DNA of 23,127 nt, taken from RGIG464 sp045643185 (GTDB lineage: Bacteria; Myxococcota_A; Bradymonadia; UBA4248). The DNA is taken from positions 1 through 23,127 of the forward strand of contig JAZUKH010000153.1 in NCBI GenBank assembly GCA_045643185.1. The letters run 5' to 3'. This document shows positions 7,387 to 14,517 of this stretch, piece by piece. Positions within the stretch are counted from its first letter, which is position 1. Each line of letters opens with the position of its first letter. The translations under genes were made by a program, and so were the position numbers. The notes beneath the pieces are model-generated. The model was not told the DNA's origin, did not search any database, and saw only the letters and a list, made by a program, of their open reading frames with translations.

Positions 7387-9321
7387 TTATTCGCTGACTT
7401 CCTGAACGAAGTCTTCTGCGGTTCGGCCGAGTCGGGCGAGGACGCGTTCAAAGCAGTGTTCGGCGGGGGTCATTTCGGCGAGGTCGAGCGTGTATAGTTC
7501 GTCGTCTTTTTCGACGCGGTATGGGATATTTTGTGCGTTACATTGCCAGACTTCGACGATCTGATTGAAGATGACGATCGCTAGCGGCATGTGCCACGTT
7601 TGGACGATCGCAGCGTAGATGGAACGCAGGGATTCGAGCGTGTCGTAGTTTAGGTCGTTCCAGTAGTTGACGAGCATGGGCAAGCTCTCGGACGGTGCTT
7701 TGTTGAGCGTGTCGAGGACTTTGTGGGCGATCATTTCGGGGATACAGACCTGTTCACCGTTGAGTGGGATGAGTTGAATGAGGTTTTCTCCGATCCTCAG
7801 TCGTTCCGAGGTTCTGGAGCTGGAGAGCTCACTTCGTTGAAGGGCCGTGGCGACTTCGAGGTTTTGCGAGCGGCTTGCGAGTTCCAGGTCAGCGCCATCG
7901 TTGACTTCACCGAGTTTGAGGGCGTGGTCGCACAGCAGGAGTGTGCGTGGTGCCGGCGGATACCAGACGGGGGCCTGTTTGTGTCGATAAGTCGATGAGA
8001 TCTTGAAATCCTGATCAGCGAGTAAACGCAGTCGTCGTGATTCAGTGTCGATGATCGAGATCTTTTCGTTTTCGAGTTCGGCGACCCATGCGTGCGCGAG
8101 GCATCCCCAAGCTTCGGAATTTGGTGCATCCGTTTGTTCGATAGCGCGGACGATGACGTTAACGCCAAGTTTTGCTGCGTGACGGGCTGCATTGATATTG
8201 TTGGCCATGTTCGGCGCTACGATCAGGCATTTCCACGACTTGATCTGGCACTCGGCGTAGGGTGCGTCATCGTGAATGAGCGTCAGTTGAGCGTCTTTGG
8301 CGCCGGATCTAGCAAAGACGTAGCCGGAGGCGTCCGCGAGTTTTGCGATGAGGTAGCGTTGTGCCGCCGTCTGTTTGAGGACTTCGAGGAGTTCGTTTGT
8401 CTGTTCGATCTCGACAGCGTGTGTGAGGATGGTGAGGGCATTTTCTGGGGCACGTTCGATGGCTTCCAGGAAGGCATTTTTTGCCGATGTGTTGATGGCC
8501 AGAGCCCGTATTTGCAGTTCACCCCGGACGGGTTGTTGTGGCAGGCGCCACGTGGTTTGAGGCTGGCTGATCGTGTGTCGGATCGTGATCTCGGGATTAT
8601 CGGTGCGTTCCTCGGTTGGCTGGGCATCCGTTTTGAGGATCGCTTCGAGCAGATGCGCGCGTTCTGTGGCGTCCATAGCCATGACGAGCTCGATGCATGT
8701 GTTCAGGATCTGATGTTGTGGCTGCGCCGAAAGGACGTTGGTGAGGAATTGTCGTTTGATGTCGTCGACCTGGTCATAACGGCAGAAGAGCGCGTCGTCC
8801 ATGACGATCGTGGCCACGTCAAAGACGCCGTCAGCGAGTGCCTGCTGCAGACATGCGTCTTGAAAGAGGAAGCTTTCTTTTGCTGAGGCATCTGAAAAGA
8901 TCGTTTCGAGCGCATTGTTTCGTGAGACGGTTTCGGTGAGGATCGTTCGTACGAGCGCAAAGTCGGGTTGTTTTCCCTGAGCCCAAATGGCTTCGAGCAT
9001 TTTTTTTGAAAAGCTTTCGAAGGCTTCAGGCGCATGTTGCATGAGCCAAATTCCGGCCCGTAATGCATGACCACTGTGAAGCGTTTCCGATTTCCAGACG
9101 AATGGGAGTTTATTTTTTGCGGCGAATCGCATGGCGTCCTGTTGGAGCCAAGTACGCTCGGCATTTGTCTGTGGCGCAGCCGCGCCACTGAGGGCGCGCA
9201 GGGAGTAGGCATCGACCGCGATCCATTGCACGTGGCCGGGCAGTTCGCCTAGTGCGTTCAAAGTTTTTAACATGAGGTAAGAACGGTAATCGGAATAGTC
9301 AAAGTAAAATCGTATCTTCAT
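7387..9321 (-). CDS. Large protein with HCCA-isomerase-like (DsbA-fold) N-terminal domain
   Basis: Start at 9321 is set by GGAGG 5 nt upstream, giving 644 residues. Residues 1-195 follow the 2-hydroxychromene-2-carboxylate isomerase/DsbA-like pattern. FYFDYSDYRSYL (5-16) aligns with the family's FDFSSPYAYL, and GVFDVATIVMDDALF (165-179) aligns with GVFGVPTFVVDGELF. The usual second Ser and Pro of the first motif are Asp11 and Tyr12, and the thioredoxin-fold cis-Pro is Ala170, so it may be catalytically dead. Residues about 265-600 are not confidently assigned. QVCIPE (524-529) followed by PMLVNYWNDLNYD and a helix-rich segment resembles the end of nitrilase-superfamily/Lnt domains, which is only a weak resemblance by eye. 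No signal peptide. Transcribed away from the tRNA-Ala unit. Confidence 0.6.
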   Translation of the reverse strand: MKIRFYFDYSDYRSYLMLKTLNALGELPGHVQWIAVDAYSLRALSGAAAPQTNAERTWLQQDAMRFAAKNKLPFVWKSETLHSGHALRAGIWLMQHAPEAFESFSKKMLEAIWAQGKQPDFALVRTILTETVSRNNALETIFSDASAKESFLFQDACLQQALADGVFDVATIVMDDALFCRYDQVDDIKRQFLTNVLSAQPQHQILNTCIELVMAMDATERAHLLEAILKTDAQPTEERTDNPEITIRHTISQPQTTWRLPQQPVRGELQIRALAINTSAKNAFLEAIERAPENALTILTHAVEIEQTNELLEVLKQTAAQRYLIAKLADASGYVFARSGAKDAQLTLIHDDAPYAECQIKSWKCLIVAPNMANNINAARHAAKLGVNVIVRAIEQTDAPNSEAWGCLAHAWVAELENEKISIIDTESRRLRLLADQDFKISSTYRHKQAPVWYPPAPRTLLLCDHALKLGEVNDGADLELASRSQNLEVATALQRSELSSSRTSERLRIGENLIQLIPLNGEQVCIPEMIAHKVLDTLNKAPSESLPMLVNYWNDLNYDTLESLRSIYAAIVQTWHMPLAIVIFNQIVEVWQCNAQNIPYRVEKDDELYTLDLAEMTPAEHCFERVLARLGRTAEDFVQEVSE

Positions 9322-9340
9322 GTGAGCCTCCAAGGCTTCA

Positions 9341-9369
9341 ATACTAACAGAAAAGCGTAAAAACATTAA
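9341..9369 (-). promoter_or_regulatory. Possible promoter of the HCCA-isomerase-like gene
   Basis: On the minus strand TTAATG (9364-9369) and TAGTAT (9341-9346) are separated by 17 nt. Transcription would begin about 13 nt before the GGAGG ribosome binding site. The boxes match the sigma70 consensus only partly. Confidence 0.35.
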
Positions 9370-9417
9370 GCAGTCATTGAAGATTTGAAAAAAAGGTAAA
9401 AAAGACGAAAAAAAAAC

Positions 9418-9446
9418 TTGCGTAAAGCCAGAAGTCCGCGTATAAG
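9418..9446 (+). promoter_or_regulatory. Stable-RNA promoter of the tRNA-Ala pair
   Basis: TTGCGT (-35, 9418-9423), a 17-nt spacer and TATAAG (-10, 9441-9446) are followed by the GC-rich discriminator CGCCGCCG. Several A-tracts at 9387-9416 sit where an UP element would be. GC-rich discriminators are typical of promoters under stringent (ppGpp) control, so growth-rate regulation is inferred. The start would be near 9453, leaving a leader of about 50 nt before the first tRNA. Confidence 0.65.
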
Positions 9447-9501
9447 CGCCGCCGTTCCGAACGAACGGTACGTTTGAACGGAGCACCGACATAGGTTTTG
9501 T

Positions 9502-9574
9502 GGGGCTTTAGCTCAGCTGGGAGAGCGCTTGACTGGCAGTCAAGAGGTCACCGGTTCGATCCCGATAAGCTCCA
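9502..9574 (+). tRNA. tRNA-Ala (anticodon GGC), copy 1
   Basis: The 73-nt cloverleaf has acceptor GGGGCTT/AAGCTCC including the G3-U70 wobble pair that defines alanine tRNA, and a D-arm GCTC/GAGC. The anticodon stem is CTTGA/TCAAG with loop CTGGCAG, so the anticodon is GGC. The T-loop is TTCGATC and the discriminator is A73. CCA is not encoded. In the T-stem ACCGG/CCGAT, position 50-64 is a C-A mismatch. Identical to the second copy 76 bp downstream. Confidence 0.95.
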
Positions 9575-9577
9575 TTT

Positions 9578-9650
9578 GGGGCTTTAGCTCAGCTGGGAGA
9601 GCGCTTGACTGGCAGTCAAGAGGTCACCGGTTCGATCCCGATAAGCTCCA
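9578..9650 (+). tRNA. tRNA-Ala (anticodon GGC), copy 2
   Basis: This is an exact repeat of the 73-nt tRNA at 9502-9574, separated from it by only TTT. It has the same G3-U70 pair, GGC anticodon and C50-A64 T-stem mismatch, and no encoded CCA. Both are probably processed from one short transcript ending at the terminator 5 nt downstream. Confidence 0.95.
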
Positions 9651-9655
9651 CTTCT

Positions 9656-9685
9656 AAGCGACCTTCATTGAAGGTCGCTTTTTTT
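9656..9685 (+). terminator. Rho-independent terminator of the tRNA-Ala unit
   Basis: The perfect 11-bp stem AAGCGACCTTC/GAAGGTCGCTT has the loop att and is followed by a T-run. It lies 5 nt after the second tRNA. Confidence 0.92.
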
Positions 9686-9784
9686 GTTTTTGCGCGCTGT
9701 GCGGTCTCAGGCAGGCATCGCATCAGGTTCAGCTAGTTTGTCAGGCTGCTTGTGTTCAATTTGGCAGTTACTGTTTAACAGGGG

Positions 9785-9870
9785 GCCCGCACGCCTTCGG
9801 CGCGCGGGCAAAAAAGGCATTATACCTTCCGTAGCGCTTGATCGCTTTGCGATCGTGCGCTACAGAAAGG
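9785..9870. repeat. Two GC-rich palindromes between the tRNA unit and the kinase operon
   Basis: Hairpin 1 (9785-9809) is GCCCGC-a-CGCC-ttc-GGCG-c-GCGGGC. Hairpin 2 (9825-9870) has arms GTAGCGC-tt-GATCGC and GCGATC-gt-GCGCTAC. On the minus strand, hairpin 2 follows the kinase stop by about 15 nt and a U6 run (9815-9810) comes 9 nt later, so it may help end the kinase transcript, but the geometry is not canonical. Confidence 0.5.
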
Positions 9871-9884
9871 TGGTCTGATATCGT

Positions 9885-11423
9885 TTAAAATTCAATGATG
9901 ATGCAGACCACGAGAAGAATCACGATGATGAGCAAAATGATCGTCGCGAATTTCCATACGTTGAATGGGGTGGAAGTCGTCTTTTTTTCGAGTTTATCAA
10001 TGGGATTGGCATTGACTAGTGCGCCATTGATCGCGCTGACGGCAGCCATACTGAAGTCTGTGCCATAGTTTTGATGCATGGTGATGTCGCAGCGTGTGTA
10101 CTGAATGACGGATTCAGGGGCGTCAAGGCTGTTGACGCATTGCATGGCTTGGAGCATTTCACCTGCGTCGATGAAACGTTCGTTAGGATCTTTGGCACAG
10201 GCTTTTTCGAGCAGTGCCTTGATGGCTTTGCCTTCCCACATTTGTGGATAGACGAGGGGCGTGTTGAGCTGACGATATGCGTGTTCGGTGGGCGTGTCGC
10301 CGTCAACGGCTTTGAACCCGGTGAGGATCTCATAGAAGATAAGTCCGGCGGCATAGACATCGGTCCATGGGCCGATTTTGCCGAGTGAGAGCTGTTCTGG
10401 CGCCATGTAGCGAGGCGTGCCGGCAACGACCATCGAATTGGTCAGCGTGACATGCTGTATCGACTGGTTTTCGGCACTGCCGACGGCTTTGGAAAGGCCA
10501 AAGTCGAGGATCTTGACGATGTTGGGATAACCCGGCTTGGACGTGAGCATGATGTTCGCGGGTTTGAGGTCGCGGTGTACGATCTGTCGCAGGTGTGCTT
10601 CCATGAGGCCGCTCAACAGCTGCATCATGAATGACTTGGCTTCGGCGAAGCTCAAACGCTGGACGCGTTCGAGGCGTTGGTCGAGGGCTTCCCCACGAAC
10701 GATCTCCATCGTCATCCACTGAATGCCGCCCATGAACGTGCCGGCGTTATACACGCGCACGATGTTGGGGTGCTCAATTCGTGACGCAATGTCGATCTCG
10801 CGTCTAAACCGTTTGGCAGCGTCTGCATCCTCTTTCTTGGTCTTGGGGAGAATGAGTTTAAGTGCTTCACGGCGGTTAAGGGTGAGGTTTCTGACGCGAT
10901 AAACGGCGCCGAAGCCGCCCTGGCCCAGGATGGACTCAATGCGGTAATTCCCGATCACGGCGCCGGGTTGCGGCAGCTGGTATTCTTTGACGGCTTCCCA
11001 ACGCGCCTTGTTGTCTTCAAAGATCAGGCGATTTTTGAACTGGGCGTCATTGTAGGTGGCGTCAGCATCCAGCTTGGGTGCAGCCTTGGCGAAGGAGCCA
11101 ACGTTGTTGTCTGGAATGCTCTTGGGAAGAGGCGGCGGCTTGGGGATGGTACGCGCTTCTTCTGCATCCAGATCGTCGTCTTCGGCGAGGCAGTCGAGGT
11201 CGAAAGACATCTGTACGAGGGATTTGAGCACGGGTTTTCGCTCTTCGAGCTCGTCGTCGTCATCGTCATCTTCTTCGTCATTGGTTGAAAGTAAGGCGCT
11301 TTCTGTCGTGAGTTTATTCACTTTGATGTTGGCTGCGACACTGAGGTCGTTGTTTTGAGCGGCAGCCGATACACTTGTAAGCTGTTGTTCGTTCGTTTCT
11401 TTAGCGTTGTTTTCGTCAGACAT
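9885..11423 (-). CDS. Membrane-anchored Ser/Thr protein kinase (distal kinase of the pair)
   Basis: This 512-residue Hanks-type kinase is intact. The glycine loop GQGGFG is at 167-172, the ATP lysine K189 in EALKLIL, HRDLKPAN at 283-290, DFG at 307-309, APE at 341-343, and GPWTDVYAAG at 351-360. The catalytic domain spans roughly 160-430. The N-terminal 150 residues are disordered-looking and acidic, with a DDEEDDDDDD-type run near 48-61 and a Pro-rich stretch (PKPPPLPKS). A single membrane helix at about 491-510 lies at the extreme C-terminus, leaving almost nothing outside. It thus looks like a tail-anchored cytoplasmic kinase rather than a receptor with a sensor domain. It follows the paralogous kinase gene by 42 bp and is probably co-transcribed. 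Targets are unknown. Confidence 0.9.
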   Translation of the reverse strand: MSDENNAKETNEQQLTSVSAAAQNNDLSVAANIKVNKLTTESALLSTNDEEDDDDDDELEERKPVLKSLVQMSFDLDCLAEDDDLDAEEARTIPKPPPLPKSIPDNNVGSFAKAAPKLDADATYNDAQFKNRLIFEDNKARWEAVKEYQLPQPGAVIGNYRIESILGQGGFGAVYRVRNLTLNRREALKLILPKTKKEDADAAKRFRREIDIASRIEHPNIVRVYNAGTFMGGIQWMTMEIVRGEALDQRLERVQRLSFAEAKSFMMQLLSGLMEAHLRQIVHRDLKPANIMLTSKPGYPNIVKILDFGLSKAVGSAENQSIQHVTLTNSMVVAGTPRYMAPEQLSLGKIGPWTDVYAAGLIFYEILTGFKAVDGDTPTEHAYRQLNTPLVYPQMWEGKAIKALLEKACAKDPNERFIDAGEMLQAMQCVNSLDAPESVIQYTRCDITMHQNYGTDFSMAAVSAINGALVNANPIDKLEKKTTSTPFNVWKFATIILLIIVILLVVCIIIEF

Positions 11424-11465
11424 GATCTTCTCGATGAATTAGGTGCGTCGTGAATGGGCTATGGG

Positions 11466-13169
11466 TCAGATAGAAATATTGATAATACCGAGTATGTAAA
11501 GCGTGACGATGGCGATGATCGTTACGCCGAACAGGATCGCCCAGACGATGGCCGCGACGGAACGTGGAGTCGTATTTTGAGATCGTTTGGTTCTGGAAGG
11601 TCGGTTGAATTCTTTGGGCGTGTCGCATGGCAGACATTGCCCGATCATCGTCATACGTGCAGCGGATTCGGCGTTTGGGTCATCTTTCATTGCTGCGGTC
11701 GGCAATGTGGGAAGTACGGATTCCGGGTCATTGATCGCCTGAATGGCGTTCAGGTCGAACAGCATTTCCCAGGCGTTTTGATAGCGCGCTTGCGCGTCTT
11801 TTTGAATCGCTTTGAGAATGACCTTTTTGATGGCCGTATTTGTCCAGTTTGTCGGCAGGATCGGCATTTTGTTCAGCTGGCTGATGGCGATCTCTGTGGC
11901 GTTTTTGCCTGTCACGGCAGGTTTGCCTGTCAAAAGTTCGAGCAACATCAGACCGATGGCATAAATATCGGTCCATGGCCCCATGATGCCGCGTTTGATT
12001 TGTTCCGGCGCCATGTATTGCGGGGTGCCAAAAATGCGTTCGGAACGGCATGTGAGCTCCTGGATCTGTTGATCTTCGTCGGCACCGAGTGCTTTTGAAA
12101 GACCGAAGTCGAGGATCGTGACGTGTTCAGGAAAACCGCGCCAGTTGGAAATCAGGATATTGCTCGGTTTTAGGTCGCGGTGGATCATCTGTCTGCTGTG
12201 TGCCTCGCAAAGTCCGTTGAGGATCTGCATGACGATGTTTTTAGCCTGTTCGAACTGACAGGCGCCTGATTGCATGATTCTATCGAGCCGCTGTCCTTCG
12301 ATGTGCTGCATCGTCATCCACAGAATGCCGTCTGGGCTGCAGCCAGCGGAGTAGAGTCGAACGATGTTTGGGTGTTCCAGGCGCGAAGCGACGTTGATCT
12401 CACGAATGAAGCGCATGTCGCTTTGTGCCGTGAGTTCGCGCGACTCGGGCAGAATGAGTTTTAGCGCCTCATCGCGTCCTAGTTTGAGGTTTTTGACGTG
12501 ATAAACGGCGCCAAACCCGCCCTGACCGAGCAGTTTTAGAATTTCGTAGTTATTAACAAACGTGGCACCTTCTTTGGGCAGGGTTTGAGCAAAGGGGACG
12601 TTGTTGGCGTGGTTCGACGGTGTCGTTTGCCTGGCGCTCTGTGCGTCGCGCATACGGCGTTTGTATTCTTCGAGCAGTCGGCTTTGGTTCTCGGAGCGAG
12701 CCTGTGCAGCACTCGCGTCGTTCTGGTCGTCAGCATCGGTCGGCAGGATCATGGTGTTGGCGTTTCCAATGTCGTTTCCATTGTCGTCGAGCACCAGAGC
12801 GCATGTCTCAGCGTTTCCGATGTCGTTTTGGGCCTCGTCGAGATCGAGAGCGCATGTCTCAGCGTTTCCGATGTCGTTTTGTGGCTCGTCGAGATCGAGT
12901 GCGCATGTCTTGGCGTTTCCGATGTCGTTTTGTGGCTCGTCGAGATCGAGTGCGCATGTCTTAGCGTTTCCGATGTCGTTTTGGGCTTCGGCTTGGGGGT
13001 TATCCGGTGTTTTGTTTGCCAGTGGATGCTTGAGCATACCGGCTTTGTCGAGCATCGCGAGTTTTCTTTTGGCTTCTTCTCGCGTCAGCAGCGTTGACTG
13101 ACTCGGCGTGGCAGAGGCAGCGGTGTCAGCTTTGGACGGCGTGGTTTGAAGGGTGGTTTCGAGTGACAT
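11466..13169 (-). CDS. Membrane-anchored Ser/Thr protein kinase with N-terminal 17-residue tandem repeats
   Basis: This 567-residue Hanks-type kinase is paralogous to the gene just downstream. Five 17-residue repeats occupy residues 62-147 (consensus QNDIGNAxTCALDLDE); the fifth is degenerate (GNDIGNANTMILPTD). The kinase domain is about 208-475: GQGGFG 215-220, K237, HRDLKPSN 330-337, DFG 354-356, APE 387-389, GPWTDIYAIG 397-406. A single membrane helix lies at about 540-560, close to the C-terminus. The invariant Thr in each repeat, followed by hydrophobic and acidic residues, makes the array a candidate phosphorylation or FHA-docking segment; this is inference. Start ATG has AGAG 7 nt upstream. 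It begins 43 bp after prmC stops. Confidence 0.9.
   Translation of the reverse strand: MSLETTLQTTPSKADTAASATPSQSTLLTREEAKRKLAMLDKAGMLKHPLANKTPDNPQAEAQNDIGNAKTCALDLDEPQNDIGNAKTCALDLDEPQNDIGNAETCALDLDEAQNDIGNAETCALVLDDNGNDIGNANTMILPTDADDQNDASAAQARSENQSRLLEEYKRRMRDAQSARQTTPSNHANNVPFAQTLPKEGATFVNNYEILKLLGQGGFGAVYHVKNLKLGRDEALKLILPESRELTAQSDMRFIREINVASRLEHPNIVRLYSAGCSPDGILWMTMQHIEGQRLDRIMQSGACQFEQAKNIVMQILNGLCEAHSRQMIHRDLKPSNILISNWRGFPEHVTILDFGLSKALGADEDQQIQELTCRSERIFGTPQYMAPEQIKRGIMGPWTDIYAIGLMLLELLTGKPAVTGKNATEIAISQLNKMPILPTNWTNTAIKKVILKAIQKDAQARYQNAWEMLFDLNAIQAINDPESVLPTLPTAAMKDDPNAESAARMTMIGQCLPCDTPKEFNRPSRTKRSQNTTPRSVAAIVWAILFGVTIIAIVTLYILGIINISI
12747..12998. repeat. 51-bp in-frame tandem repeat within the kinase gene
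   Basis: The anchor GTTTCC-a/g-ATGTCGTTT recurs exactly every 51 bp at 12762, 12813, 12864, 12915 and 12966. Four units are nearly identical and the one at 12762 is diverged. The period preserves the reading frame (17 codons), so unit number can change without disrupting the kinase. Confidence 0.92.
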
Positions 13170-13212
13170 GGTTGATCTCTAAAGCGGCAAAGTGAGGATG
13201 TTCAATCAAAAA

Positions 13213-14391
13213 CTATGATTTATTTCCAATGACGATGCGTGGGTTTCCAGCATAATCAGGTTGAATGCAGACATCGCGAAATCCGGCTTTTTCGAAGAGG
13301 TTTTTGACGTCATCACCTTGTTTAAACCCGATCTCGACAGCAAAAATACCACGATTATTTAATTTCAAAAAAGCCTGGGGAATGAGTCGTTCGTAGATAT
13401 CGAGTCCTTTGGGGCCAGCGGTGAGCGCGGTTTTGGGTTCGCATTTAACTTCGGGTTCGACGGCTTCGTATTCATCATCGGTGACGTATGGGGGATTTGA
13501 GACGATGACGTCGAAATTCTGATGAAACTGATCGAGCAGGTCGCTTTGTACGAAATGAATCTGGTCAAAACCGAGTTCTTTCGCGTTTTGTTGGGCTACC
13601 GCAAGCGCCTTGGGTGAGATATCGCTTGCCGTCAGTTCGGCGTTTTTCAATTCCGAAGCGAGAGCGAGGATGATGGCGCCGGAGCCTGTGCCGATATCGA
13701 TCACTTTGAGGGCATTTTCAGTCGATTTTTTCGCTTGTTGTGGCTTGATCGGCTCATTTTGCGTCAACTCGTCGGTTTTGTCGACGTCGTCGTAGATATC
13801 GCGAGAGGCGATCGGCTTTCCATCTTCGTCGACGGCTTCCAGAAGCTGTTTTTTGGCAAGTTCTTCGTCGTTGAGTTCCGGTTCGGTGTCTTGTTCAGCC
13901 CAGATTTCGACGTAAGAGGCGAGTCGCTCGTCTGGCAGTGCTTCGTATGTGATGTCAGTGTTGGGAACGCTGTTTTGAGCTTCGTATGGTGTGACATTGG
14001 GCGCGTCGTCATTCGTCGTCTCGTCTGCTTTTTCACGCGCATGAATGGCGTTTAGCACGGCTTCGACGAGGCATTCCGTGTCTGGTCGTGGAATCAGTGT
14101 GTCGGACGTGACTTTGAGGTTGAGGGACCAAAACTCTTTTTGTCCGAGAATATAGGCGATGGGTTCGCGTTTTTTGGCACGTCGGATCACGCGCTGTTTG
14201 AATGCCGCGAGCGTTTCGGCGTCGAGTTCCCGGCTCCCCTGAATGAGCAGCTGTATGCGTTCGACATGTAGGGTGTCGGCGAGCAGAATATCGGCGTCAA
14301 GTTGGGGCGATTCAATGCCGGCTTTTCGGAAATAGTCGGTCGTCCAGCGACGCATGGCGTCGATCGTCCAGATGGTATTTTGTTCTGGCAT
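13213..14391 (-). CDS. prmC: Peptide chain release factor N5-glutamine methyltransferase with acidic insert
   Basis: PrmC/HemK methylates the GGQ glutamine of release factors using S-adenosylmethionine. The N-terminal helical domain is at 1-95. FWSLNLKVTSDTLIPRPDTE (87-106) is the family signature, IDIGTGSGAI (231-240) is the SAM motif, and SNPPYV (298-303) is the catalytic NPPY. Usual length is about 280 residues; this one has 392 because an acidic, low-complexity insert (about 117-226) separates PRPDTE from the SAM motif. The catalytic motifs are intact, so function is expected. Start at 14391 (MPEQNTIWT) is preferred to a longer form whose extra codons would run through the terminator hairpin; the ribosome binding site is weak. 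It lies between miaB and two kinase genes on the same strand. Confidence 0.93.
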   Translation of the reverse strand: MPEQNTIWTIDAMRRWTTDYFRKAGIESPQLDADILLADTLHVERIQLLIQGSRELDAETLAAFKQRVIRRAKKREPIAYILGQKEFWSLNLKVTSDTLIPRPDTECLVEAVLNAIHAREKADETTNDDAPNVTPYEAQNSVPNTDITYEALPDERLASYVEIWAEQDTEPELNDEELAKKQLLEAVDEDGKPIASRDIYDDVDKTDELTQNEPIKPQQAKKSTENALKVIDIGTGSGAIILALASELKNAELTASDISPKALAVAQQNAKELGFDQIHFVQSDLLDQFHQNFDVIVSNPPYVTDDEYEAVEPEVKCEPKTALTAGPKGLDIYERLIPQAFLKLNNRGIFAVEIGFKQGDDVKNLFEKAGFRDVCIQPDYAGNPRIVIGNKS

Positions 14392-14409
14392 AGAAATCTT
14401 GTTTTCCTG

Positions 14410-14449
14410 AAAAAACGACGACCGCGGTCGGAATCGACCGCGGTTCGTT
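14410..14449 (-). terminator. Rho-independent terminator between miaB and prmC
   Basis: On the minus strand the arms ACCGCGGTCG/CGACCGCGGT with loop ATTC are extended by AACGA/TCGTT across a 2-nt bulge, giving about 15 bp. Six U residues follow (14415-14410). It lies about 70 nt after miaB and 19 nt before prmC, so prmC either has its own signal or depends on readthrough. Confidence 0.75.
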
Positions 14450-14459
14450 CGAATGCATT

Positions 14460-14489
14460 GTGCCACGGCACTTGGAACGTGCGTGGCAC
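14460..14489. repeat. Inverted repeat after miaB
   Basis: Arms GTGCCACGGCAC and GTGCGTGGCAC (one-base bulge) surround a 7-nt loop. It precedes the terminator at 14410-14449 in the direction of transcription. No U-run of its own. Confidence 0.55.
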
Positions 14490-14517
14490 GGCGAATTGAC
14501 CGGGGGTCTTTAGGCGA

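Noticed and set aside
8092..8886. Plus-strand ORF of 264 codons inside the HCCA-isomerase-like gene
   Set aside because: Antisense; no recognisable motifs, and the minus-strand gene has a strong ribosome binding site and continuous domain pattern.
9322..9492. 57-codon N-terminal extension of the HCCA-isomerase-like protein
   Set aside because: It overlaps the tRNA promoter region; GGAGG and the family's FYFDY start at 9321 point to the shorter form.
9810..9824. TATAAT on the minus strand near 9822 as a promoter
   Set aside because: No suitable -35 box and no gene downstream on that strand before the tRNA unit.
12747..12998. Possible CRISPR-like array (regular 51-bp spacing)
   Set aside because: The units are contiguous and nearly identical throughout, with no variable spacers, and are in frame in a kinase gene.
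12585..13101. Plus-strand ORFs with repeated peptide units opposite the kinase repeats
   Set aside because: The repetition is only the reverse translation of the 51-bp in-frame repeat in the kinase gene.
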